Below, in pieces: positions 25,080 through 36,068 of a DNA stretch of 64,000 bases. Location: NCBI RefSeq assembly GCF_000516985.1, contig NW_006917101.1, positions 1,914,834 to 1,978,833 on the forward strand, read 5' to 3'. The DNA is from Pestalotiopsis fici W106-1. Taxonomy: Eukaryota; Ascomycota; Sordariomycetes; Amphisphaeriales; Sporocadaceae. Within the stretch, counting starts at the first letter, position 1, and each line of letters starts with the position of its first letter. Made by a program: the position numbers and the translations under genes. The notes beneath the pieces were generated by a model, which was not told where the DNA came from, ran no database searches, and saw only the letters and a list, made by a program, of their open reading frames with translations.

Positions 25080-25610
25080 ATTAAATGCTCGAAAACCTAT
25101 TTTCGTATATTAAAGTATACTATTTTATTTTTTCCGGACTTTTTTTTATAATAGGATAAAAAGCCTTTAATGCTAATATTATTTATAAAGCTTTATATAA
25201 TATTTAATTTAAGGTTATATAGAATTTTTTTAAAAATTTTGCAAAAATAAGCAATAAAATTAATAATATTTTAAAAAATAATTATTATACGTAATAGGCT
25301 TAAAAAAGTTATAAACGCTATTATATTTCTAAATTTAGGGTATAATATAATTTAATTATATTTAAAAAAAAGGTCGGCTATAATAATTATCGTATAATTA
25401 GCTAAATTTTTTATAAAAATATCGTAATTATTAGGGATTTTAGTATTTTTTTTCGTAATAATATTATATTTAATTACCGAATTAATTAGGCGAAGGCTAT
25501 TATCCTTTTTTATAACCAAAAACTAAATATTTTAGTAAATATTATAATAAGGTTTTATTATTTATACTAATTGCCTCGCTTTTAAAAGCTCGATTACCTT
25601 AAGCATTAAA
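25080..25610 (-). pseudogene. Reverse transcriptase remnant
   Basis: The minus strand reads VIELLKARQL, then QFLVIKKDNSLRLINS, matching the start of gypsy RT fingers (FV-KKDG-LR). The far end reads a region like VFEHLINI-KIL, matching the end of RT. Stops and transitions interrupt it. The catalytic DD motif is not readable with confidence. Confidence 0.7.
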
Positions 25611-26656
25611 GCCTTAGGTATAAGGATATTTTTTAATTATTAGGCCTTATAAAAGATAATCGGGATTTTATATAATAACGTAATAATATCCTTAATTTTG
25701 CTATTTTTTATAAAATTTTATATTAATACCCCTTTTTTTTTAAATAAAATCTTAAAAAGCATTTATTTTTCTTAATTAATTATATAAAAATTAACTTTAT
25801 TAAGCAATTTATTTAGGCGTTTAGGAGTAAATCTGCTTTTTTTTTGCTAAATTAAATTATTTAAGTATAATTTTAGATAAAAGCCTTTTCGCATTTTACG
25901 GTTTTATGGTTTCTAAAGCTTTGGCCTATTTATACTTTTTTTAGTTTATATTTCCGGGAAAGACCTTACCTTTTTTAGGTTAATTATTAATAAATATAAC
26001 TTTTTTAAATTTAGGTTTATATATAATATTAATTTATCGCAAAATACGAATTTTAATATCGACGGCCTTTTTATATTTATATATAAATAAAGCATTTAAA
26101 AGCATAACTAATTCTTTATTTAAAAACGATTTATAAATTATATTTTTTTAACTAAATTCGATATTATATAAAAATATAGCATTTATAATTATCGGCGAAA
26201 AGCCTATAATTTAGTATATAATATTAAACAAAGGTTCCTTTAATAAATTAATTTAAATTTATACGTAATCCTTATTAGCTAAAAAAGGTACCTTTTTTTT
26301 TTAATTTAATTATATATAATACTTTTAATAACGTTAATTTTGCGTACGGTTAAAATACCTAGGTTTAAAAGTATTTCGACGATTAAACCCGTTTTAAATA
26401 TAGGTTTAAATTTCGTTAAATCGTTAATGCGCATTATAATTTTGCTATTTCCGAAGGCTATATTTCCGATTATATAATTATTTTAAAAGCTTATATTTAT
26501 ACGAATAATTTAAATAAAATTTATACCGAGGATTAATTTATTTTTTAATTTCGTATTAGGGATTATATATATTAGAAGTATAATATTACGATTAGCGATT
26601 TAAATTAGTTATTCGATTATGCTAATTATACGTATATTAGCTTTTTTTTTAAAGCT

Positions 26657-26851
26657 TTATATTTTTATATTATAATTTTTTATAAAAATAAAGTATTTTT
26701 TTACGTATTTAAAGTAAATAATAAAAATTTCGGCACCGGTATTAATTAATCTAATAATTATATTTTTTATATTAATAGGTTTAATACAAACGGCTATTTT
26801 AGGTAACGGACTAATAAAATCCCTAATATAAATAATTATAATTTCGGGCAA
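26657..26851 (-). pseudogene. Aspartic protease remnant
   Basis: A 64-codon open stretch on the minus strand includes IIRLINTGAEIFII, the retroviral-type protease motif LIDTGAE with the catalytic Asp changed to Asn by a G-to-A change. It lies upstream of the RT remnant in the element's own direction, as expected. Confidence 0.75.
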
Positions 26852-26899
26852 AAAATCTATATTATAAATATTAATATAGCTACCGTATAATTAAATATT

Positions 26900-29800
26900 A
26901 TTAATTTAAGGTCCGTCGATAAAAAATGCTTATATTTATAATTTTTATCCGTTTTAATTAATAAGAAAACTAGCGTTAATCGTATTAATAAATATAATTA
27001 AAATAGCTTTCGAAAAAAAATAAAAATCCTAATTTAATAACGCTTTATTCGAAAAATATAATATTTCCGTATAATTTTAGTTACTTATATGCTTTAAAAT
27101 ATTAAGGGCCTTAATTAAGCCTTTTTTATATTTAGGTATAAAATCTATTAATTAAGCATAAAAAATTAAAAGCGATTTATTTAGGAATTTTTTTATTTTT
27201 TTATCGAAAAATTCTTATTTAATATTAAATTATTTTTTAGGTTAGATTTAAGCTATTTCGGCCTTTTATTAAAAAGTAATGCTAGGCTTTATTATAGCAT
27301 TTTAATTAACCGGTTTTTTAGATATTATTTTTGCTTAATTAAATAAAAAAGTCGCGCTTTTATTCGTAGCCGTTTGCGAAAAAAAATATCGCTATTTTAT
27401 CTTAGTATAATATATATAATATTAATAATATTAAATTTATCCGGTTCGTAAATACAAGCGATTTTTCGCTTTTTTATAATATTATATATTTTTATTAAAT
27501 ATTTTTCTATTTATTTAATAATATTCGAATCTATTATAAAAAAAGCAAGGCCTCCGTTAAATAGCTTTTAATATCGGTATTTATTTATATTAGCTTAGCT
27601 TAGGTATTTAACTAATTAATTAAAAGCTATAACCGAAATAACGTTAATTCGCGTATAAATATTATTAGCGGTATTTTTTTTTATAATTTTAGTATTTTCG
27701 TTTATAGCCTCGTTATTAATATTATAGCTAGCCTATTTTAAGAAGTATTCGGCTTTTATTATATAATATATAATAAAAGCGTTTTTATAATTTAATATAT
27801 AATAAGCGGCGGTAAAACCGATATATTATTTAAGCTTTTTATATTAATTAACTAAGTTTTAAAGCAATGCTATATCCGAAAAAGAATTATCCGGATTTAT
27901 ATAAAAATATTTTTTAATTTTAAAATCGTATAAAAAGAATTTATCGTCGTAAAATATCCGGCGTTTAGCGTATTTTTAAATAAAATAGCTAAATTTATAA
28001 AAGTAATAATTTACTAAAAAAAAGCTGGCTAATCGATTTTTTACCTTTTTTATTTAAGGCGACGGGGTAAATTTATAAATTAGGAAGCGTTTATATAAAT
28101 TTAAATTTATTATAAAGACGGTATTAATAATATTTGCCTACGGGTAAAATAATCCGTTACCTTAATTAAAGACTTTTTTAGCTTTTTATAAAATATATAA
28201 CTAAAATTTAGTTATTTTTTTAATAAACTGCTTTATGCTTTTATTACCTTTAAAAATATTATTAATAACTTTAGCTATACTAATTTTAATATCATTTAAA
28301 AATTTATTAATAATAATAGCGGAATTAACTAAGCTCTTAAAAATTCGAATATAAATAACTTAAGTATTATGCTTATTAATTTTAATTTTTATAGCAATTT
28401 ATTTTTTAAATATATCCGTAACCTCGGAATACCTACGTTTAAAAAATTTATTATATTCCCTAATAGAGTATTATATTAAAATGCCTTTTATAACATTTCG
28501 ATTAATACGTTTTAGTAATTTTTTAGTTTTATTAAAATCGATAGGCTTTTATTTAGCTTTTTAGAATTTTAAAATGCGAGCTTTATAATTAAAATAATAG
28601 CTATATATTATTATAAGATTTTTAATAAGATTACCGCGTTTTAAATCGCGAAATCGGTCTCTTAAAATACGTCCCTGCTTAATATTTCCGATACAAAAGG
28701 TTATTTTAATTTTAGCTTTAGCTTCGGACTAAATTTTACATTTATTAATAGCTATTTATATACGATCCTTTATAACTTTATTAACGCTTTAATAAAACAG
28801 CTTTTTTAGTATATTTTAATTAATTATAGCATAGGAGTCAAATAGTTTTTTCATACCTTTAAAAAAAGATATTGCTTTTTTGCTATTAAATTTAAATTTA
28901 AAATATTTATTAACCCTAAAAGCAATTATATGCATCCGAATAATCGGAATATAATAAGCAAAAATTTAAGCGAAGGAAAGGGCTTAAAAAATAGGTTAAC
29001 GTTAATTATATAATTACTAAATTCTAAATATATTATTAATATTATTTAAAAAAATAGCCGAAATAATAGGCTTTTTATTAAAAGGATTAATATTAAAATC
29101 TAATATAGTAAATATTTAATTTATTAAATTAAATAAAAGTAAAAAATAAAATATAATTTAAAATTAATTAAAATAATTATAAAAATAATATCGCGGATTA
29201 AATCTGGTTTTTTTTTATCGTATAATTATCGTATATTTAGTATTAATATTTATAATTAGTTTTTTATTTTATCCGGGGTTATATTTCCGGAATATATTTA
29301 AAATAATTACTAAAATTAGTTATTTAATCCTATAATTTTCAAGCTTTTTTTAATTATTATTAATTAATTTACTAGCTTCTAATTTATATTTAGTAATTAT
29401 ATTTAGTTTTTTAGTAATATTTTCGTTTAATAATAAAATTAAATATTAAATTAAAAATACCGGTTAAACCGTATAATTTTAGGCCCTATTTTTAAAATTA
29501 ATAATTATTTAATTAATTTTCCCTTTTATATTTAATAAATATATTTTATAAAGTTTTAATAATATTCGTATCTAATAAATATTAAATTAAAATAATAAAA
29601 TTCGTTATATATTATATAAATAGGTCTAAAATGCCGATATTTAAGCGATATAAATTAATTATATAATAACCGGATAACCTATATCCTTTTTTTTTTGCGG
29701 ATAAAAATAATTAAAATACTATATATTAAAAATGCCGTATTAATAATAAAAATATTATCGATATATTAATAACCGAATAGCTATAATTTAATATAATTAG

Positions 29801-30090
29801 GCTCGTAATTATATTACGCCGATCCGGCTATTTTATGCGTATAAAAAGAGCAAAGGCTCTTTTTTTACCGTAGTTAGCTAGGTATTAATAGATTTTTGGC
29901 ATTTCCGTTTAGGCTAAAAAGGGCAAATTATCGGGGTTTTTTTTATTTTTACGAAAAAATATTTTTATTATTTTAATTAAATTTATTTTATTAAAAATGC
30001 TTTATAAAAAGTTATCGTGCGTAGTCGTATCGTCGGCGTATAAGTATAATTATACTAATATACGAAAGGTTTAATTTTATAGTTAAGCAC
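26900..30090 (-). pseudogene. Expected gag region of the retroelement
   Basis: This lies between the 5' LTR and the protease remnant. It is extremely AT-rich with dense stops. I could not read a zinc knuckle or capsid motif, so the assignment rests on position only. Confidence 0.4.
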
Positions 30091-30094
30091 TATT

Positions 30095-30361
30095 TAAAAT
30101 AAGGAATAAAAACCAAACTAAACCAACCCCACCTAAAATAAATAGCCGTAAGGTTATGGCCTTTATATGGTTTTTAATTAAATAGCATATAAAATCTTAA
30201 AATATATGGGAATAGTTTTAATTAAAAAAAACGATAAATCGTCCTATATACTAAACGCAACGAAAAATAAAGGCTTATAAGTCCCGAAGGGACTTATAAA
30301 GCCACTTTAAGCTAAGCCTCCACAGCCACTTTTAATAGGCATCTCCAGCACCCCCACATCA
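30095..30361 (-). repeat. Right LTR (5' LTR of the element)
   Basis: 267 bp, paired with the left LTR. The outer end by the host gene keeps CACCCCCACATCA, while the same positions in the left LTR, which face the interior, read CTTTTATATTA. The other end is T-rich and A-rich. The host-facing end is therefore the less mutated one. Confidence 0.9.
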
Positions 30362-31102
30362 GTGGAGAGCATAGAAATTAGAGTGCGGGTCGCAGCCGCT
30401 GAGGTACTTCAGAACCGACCACGGCCCAAGGACCATACCATTCAGATCATGGTGTCAGTCCTTAAGTTGCCTGATTTTAAAGACGAATGGGGTAAGACAA
30501 GGGCAGCACTCCTCAACGCTTTGGGCAAGTGGGATGGACTTGACGATGAAATTCTTCTCGTCGTTGCTGAGCAGCTAGATGGCAGAAGCGACAGGAATTC
30601 AAGATATTATATGGGAGCTTCAAATATCAGTAGTACAGCGGCCATGTTCTTCCACACCCGGCCTCAACCTAATAATAAAGTTCTCGGAGCCATCAGCGAT
30701 CATCTGGAAAACACGGACTGGACATCCAGAAAAGGAGCTCTCGAAGCATTTGGAAATTGGTCGCAGCTTAGCGATGAAATTCTTACCAACATTGCGGCCC
30801 ACTTGGGTAATTATATTACCTCAGAAACAGCTTTTAAGGTCATGATGAAACAAGAAGCACTTCCATTTACGGTGTTGAAACAATACATGCAGTGGATGTA
30901 CGAGGCCTCCCTACAGACTAGCTTCAGTGAGCATATTTACTGGCTTGCTGACGGAAAGCCTTGTATAACAATTGGGGGGAGAAAAGTCTACTGGGTGAAA
31001 TCAAGAAACGACGGGGCGGATCTGGATGCTGACGACATCAAGTGGTTGCAAGAATCCGTGCTCAAATGGCGACAAGGTCTCAAGAGAAAGCATTCCAGCT
31101 AG
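30362..31102 (+). pseudogene. Hydrolase-NACHT-HEAT NLR-like gene, 3' part
   Basis: This is the C-terminal end of the gene whose 5' part ends at 18530. The frame opens at the right GTGG copy and runs 246 residues to TAG at 31100-31102. It continues the HEAT-type repeats, with RVAAAEVLQ, DEILLVVAEQL, WSQLSDEILTNIAAHL, and ends in a distinct tail with WLADGKPCITIGGRKVYWV. It has no start codon of its own, no stops and no RIP-type decay. The original protein would have been about 1,577 residues. The segment is probably untranslated now. Confidence 0.85.
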
Positions 31103-31132
31103 CTTATCAAACATTCCAGCTAGCTTATCAAA
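31091..31132 (+). repeat. 21-bp tandem duplication over the stop codon
   Basis: CATTCCAGCTAGCTTATCAAA occurs twice in direct succession (31091-31111 and 31112-31132) with no mismatch. The first copy contains the stop codon of the NLR-like gene. Confidence 0.9.
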
Positions 31133-32809
31133 CATCCTTGGGCGTAACGACAATGTGCAATGCCGCATCTGAGGATCATATGGCTCGTTGTGACGGATTT
31201 TCTGCAGGATAGCAAATTTTGCCTGGATTTGAGCATCGTAGCAATAGCTACAAGCAAGAACAGGAACCTCAACGAAGTCCTTGTCCTCGGGAGGCTATGT
31301 CGTGGATTTAGAATGAATGATTTTCTCTTCACATCAAGCGAATGTAGAACCGTTATCAATTGCTACATGTCGGCGCTCAACACTAAAAAAAAAATCATCT
31401 TTTCATGAGTCTGATAGTCTAAACCATCGGTCAATGCAGGCTAGTCTCAGCACATCCTACCGCCAGCTCGATATGACAATACCTTACACATTTGTTCTCA
31501 TCTCGGTAGGGGATATAATATGGGCAGACATAATCGATGGAAAGAACAACATTAACTATTTAGTCTTTTGGTCTCGTGGCATCACGGCAATTAGCCTTAT
31601 GCAGCATGGACGACATCGATAATAGGCACCCTGCTCTCGTTATAGCTTTTCCAAAGCAGTAATGACCAACAGTGGTACACATCCACGACGAGCGAGAGAT
31701 CCCCGTCCTCGAGCAGATCCTGTTCGTTTCCAGCAAGATAGAAATTCAAGAACGGGGAGATGAGAGCGACCATTGTGCTCGAGCCAAGTGCTACAACCGT
31801 ATTGTGTAGACTGTAGATAATGTCAAAGATAGATTCTTCCGAATTCGAAATTGACGTGCGCGCGAAACGGGAGTAAAAAGCCCTTCCCGTGTAATCAATA
31901 GTCTCGATTGAGGATGTACACGGTTAGCCACAGGCAGCACCCACTTGTGGCGTATCACCAAAGGAGATGAAAGCCTCATAGGCAATACTATTAACCATAT
32001 AGGGAAGAGAAGAGACCACGATGAATTCACCAACCTATTATACATGATTTGCACGCATCATACCGACGGTATACACACGATTAGAAGCACCACAGAAGAA
32101 AAACATCCAGGGAATGCCGCTCTACTGAGTATAAACACAAGCTCATCTCTTATGGCAATTTCGACTTTCGCGAAGGCGTCAACACTTTGAACAAACGCAT
32201 GCAGCAGGCACCACAATTTGAGGTTCATTTCTTTGTGGGTGTATTTTCACTGCAATCTTAGTACTTATGAAGGAAACACAGCAGCGCAATTGTATACCAT
32301 GGTCATTGGTATTGTTGGTAGGTAAGACGGACGTGGGGAACTTCGACTGGCCAGTGATGGAGGGGCGACCGATGGCACACCATCTGCGGCCTTGATGCAT
32401 CAACTCGTCCAATGGCAACAATTCTTCAGCCTGTAGTCCATTATGACTGGTGCATTTTCCACGGCCCCCAAAAAAAACACGTTGCACTGCAATTTTAACC
32501 CTCGCAAAGGGACTGGACGCAATTGAATTTGAAAATCAACATTCGCTCATAAACAACAAATATTGGACAAATAAATGTATGCATGCATTGCCATGAAAAA
32601 TGCCGGACCATCTAATCCGAGAGGACCACTGTAGACAGACAAGAATAGTACAGCAACCTTGGTCCGATACCAATTCGAACTCCTAGACGCCGCCAATGGC
32701 CAAGAAAAGACCATAAAACGCCACAGCCCAAGAACCAGGGGCAAAAGAAGGCAAATTATATCTCACAACCATCTCCCGTTTTGAACATATTCAAACTATA
32801 ATACAGTAC
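31103..32809. other. Intergenic region of about 1.7 kb between convergent genes
   Basis: Apart from the short tandem duplication at its left end I see no gene. The small frames on either strand have no motifs and no usable splice partners. Confidence 0.5.
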
Positions 32810-35800
32810 TTATCGCCAAACCACATTTCCCCTCTTTGCCGCAGATTGGGAATGCATCGCAGAACCGCCAATAGTTATCCTGCGATTCTTGGAGCCCTTT
32901 TCTACGCGTTCCGGAGTGGCGGTACCTCTTACGCTTCCGCCGATGCCCATCCGTCGTGCTTGACCAGGCGTGAATGACCGGACACCGTCAATTGGCAGGT
33001 GAGATGGCGAACAACTGATGGGTGGACTCTTCTCTCGATCTCCGCTAATACGTCTCATTCTGGAGATCCCGTTAGTGGTGCTGGCCGTGGCGCCGGAGTG
33101 ATGTGAGCTTGCACTTTTGTGGCTGGTGCTACCAATGGAGGAGACGCGGTACGATCCAATAGAACTCACTCGTCTTGCACCCGATGGAGCGGTGCCGAGT
33201 GACGAAAGTCTGTCGCGGCGTTTGGTGGCATGGAGCGCGGATCTCAGTTTCGCCTGGTCGATCAAGGAGCTGGGGCCTTCCGAGTCCGAGTTAGAGTTGT
33301 AGGGCGGCTGGTTCTCATCGACGGCAATGGACTTTGGCTTTGGTATGCTGGTGGGTGAGTAAAACGATGGTTTCGGGCTGAGAGACATGCGTCCTGACGG
33401 CGATCGGCTATTGGCAGTTCGCGAGTTTTCCAGGTTTCGCAATGGGCTCGTCTGGTCATCATCTGAAGCTGTGAGGTTGAGTGAGAGTGTAGGAGCAACT
33501 GGGGAGCCGCCAGGGCCGGGAATGGATGTTCGGGTCTTGGACAAGAAGCCTGCCTGGAAGCGGCTCGGCTTGGGAAGAGGCATAGAGGTGGCTTCTGGTG
33601 CAATGAGAGACGGACTAGATTCCTCTGCGGAATCCTCCTTGAGGTAGGAGGGGAGGGGAGGGAGCTCTGTTGATTTCTCGGGCGACTTTTGGGGTGACAA
33701 TGATGGATACTTCTTGGGTGTTTTCTCGTAATCTGCTATCGTGCCAGACTCGGATTCGTCATCACGCCATCGCACCACGCGAGACTTTTTCTTTACGGGC
33801 GTGAAAGCAATACTTTTCCGCCCATTTTGAACCCTACGGCTACGCCGTGGCGAGCCCTTGGCCGGAGAAACAAGCAGCTGTGACTGCTCTGATACAACTG
33901 CAGCTAGAGCTGGGTTGGGGATCGGCTTGACTCCGTCAATCATGACGTTGACTGCCTTCTTCCTCTTGGGTGTACCTCGCTTGGAGGGAGCAAACTTTTC
34001 AACGGGCACCTTGCCGCCCTCAGGTTTGATAATGTGTGAAGCTGCCGAACAGCCGGTATCCAGCAGCCTGTTGATGAACGTCTTTGCATGAGCGACAGCT
34101 TCATCGGCATTCATGTCAGTCGTTTCTGCTAGGGATGCAAGTATATCGAATTGTGCAGTTAGCAACACTTGCATCATGCCAGCGTCTCCAGCCTTATCCT
34201 GCTCAAGCACCTCGCGATAGGCCTCGCGGGCAAATTGAGACTTTAATAGCTCGGCTTCTCTTTGGAGAGAGGCGACCTCTCCAGTGTCTGCACAGCCGTC
34301 ACCGCTCGGAAGTTGGTTGATGCTGTGCTGAAGAGCAGAGTCAATAGCTCTCTCCCAATTGGTCTTCTCCAACTTTTGATGAATGTGGTGGCGACTGTGT
34401 TCAAGTTCGACCAAAATACCTTGGGCGGTCTTGCGCATGGCCACAAGATTTACCGGCATGCAATCTTCGTCCTCTCTTGCATCGCAAATAGAGTCAAATG
34501 CAGCTATCCAAGATGATAGCAAACCAATCCGTCTCTCAATCGCTCGCTGTTTCTTCATGTGTGCGACCTTGTCTTGTCGTTCGGCCTCGGCGTTCTGATA
34601 AGCCGTACGAATACGCTGGACTCCCTCGCTTGCCGCCGAACCTCTCTTCTCGAGTTGCTTCTGGAATTTGACAAATGCCAGTCGCTCAGCATCCTTTTGC
34701 TGTGCCTTCAGTTCATTGATGAGATTCATCTGCTCATCAATCTTGACCAAGAAGTCCTTGACATGGCGATTGACATTAAACACATTCCTTGTGACCTTGG
34801 TTTGAATATTCTTGGCTCGGTTGGCGTATCGTAGAGTATTTTGCGTTTCGTCAAAGTGTGCGCTGGAAGGACTGACACACACAATCATGACTGTCTTGCA
34901 GTTTCCGCCTAGCGAGAATTTGAGTAGACGGGTCAACTTGCTGTTTCGGTAGGGAACGTGGTTCTTCTTGCGAGGATCGCACAGAGCATTGATGCAGCTA
35001 CCAAGAGCCAATAGGGATTTGTTGATGTTGGCACCCTCAACCAACCGCTCTCCTCTGTTCTTGGTGGCGCTGGCTCGTTCGCTACCTGCGAGATCAATGA
35101 TGCTGAGAGTGGCCATGGTGTGAGGCTCGTTGACAGCCGCGTTCCGGTCTTTCTGAGCTACATTGATCTGAAGGACGGCGTGGGATCTCGAAGATGTCGC
35201 GTTTGCTGCTGTCGGCGAGACAGTTCGGTACTCGTTGCCACGAACAATCATATCCATGACTTCTTGTACATCCTTGGGGTGATGGCTGGTGAGACCAGGC
35301 ACGGTCACAGCTTGATTAGCATCTTCCCGAAGCATCAAGCCCTGCTTGCTACCACCAGGCACCAGCAAGTCCCGGATAGTCTCATTGTAAATTTCGAGGT
35401 ACGACAGGGAAATTTCGGTGCGCTTTTCGTCGCTTCGTTCTGCAATCTTCTCAAACAATTCCTGCATGGTGAGGAAGATGATACCGGGCATCTGAGCGGT
35501 ACCCGTGATCGTGTGCGTCTTGCCGCATCCCGTGGCTCCGTATGCGAAGACTGTGGCATTGTACCCGTCGAGAACGCTATCCAGCAGGTTCTTTGTCGTG
35601 CTCTCGTAGACTTCTGATTGTGTAATGGTCTCATCAAAGACTCGATCGAAGGCAAAGACTTGATCCTTGACCTTTTTGCCGTTCGGGACAACCGATCTCG
35701 AGAACTTCTGGACGGGACTGTCTTCAGGCGGGTCAAAGACTCTGTTTAGACAGTGATGATTAGCGAGGGTTTCAAGTCACCATTGAGCAAGCTGTGTCCA

Positions 35801-36068
35801 CGTACAAGCACCTGTCGTCTACGACCTTGATGATTGATCGGATACCGCTAGACTTGAGCTTTGGCGTGGGCGCTGCGGCTAGAGAGCCATCTCCCAGGAA
35901 GACAGTGTCGCCATCGGTCCGTTGAACCTGGGCGGCTTCCCGTATCGTGAAGGGACGCACTCTGACTGTGGCAATGTGTCAACTATCGTTTGCCGGGGGA
36001 CATCTTTCGCTTTGTGGTGCTTTACCTGCGACGGTGATGGAAGAGGCCCCCGGATCTCTGGCCGACAT
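32810..36068 (-). CDS. KIP3: Kinesin-8 (Kip3-type) motor protein
   Basis: Three exons, 36068-36026, 35965-35806 and 35741-32810, give 1,044 residues. The introns are 60 and 64 bp, both in frame. The motor domain opens with VRVRPFTIREAAQ. It has P-loop GATGCGKT about 134-141, switch I SSRSH about 251-255, switch II DLAGSER about 284-290, and LRYANRAKNI. The segment after the motor, NRHVKDFLVKIDEQM, is the typical Kip3/kinesin-8 neck and is followed by coiled coil. The long tail is rich in Ser, Pro, Arg and Lys with many possible phosphosites. Kinesin-8 motors walk to microtubule plus ends and promote depolymerisation, controlling spindle length and nuclear position. Motor and family calls are firm. 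Confidence 0.93.

Larger units (their letters stand above)
18531..30361 (-). mobile_element. RIP-degraded Ty3/gypsy-type LTR retrotransposon inserted in the NLR-like gene
   Basis: The element is 11,831 bp, bounded by 267-bp direct repeats and a 4-bp target duplication. The interior is extremely AT-rich with no long open frames. Decayed pol domains read on the minus strand in the order protease, reverse transcriptase, RNase H, integrase, which is the Ty3/gypsy order. A purine-rich tract next to the left LTR on the minus strand agrees with that direction, so the right LTR is the 5' LTR. The region 26900-30090 is where gag should lie. About 4 kb from 18814 to 22890, downstream of integrase, is unassigned. 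No product can be made. Near-total loss of C and G and transition-only LTR differences fit RIP. Confidence 0.9.

Noticed and set aside
18600..30100. AT-rich island as mitochondrial DNA or a centromere
   Set aside because: LTRs, a target duplication, a polypurine tract and pol remnants in order explain it as one retroelement changed by RIP.
32810..35490. Several plus-strand open frames of 60-165 codons inside the kinesin gene
   Set aside because: They lie antisense to a clear motor-protein frame, carry no motifs and show composition explained by that gene.
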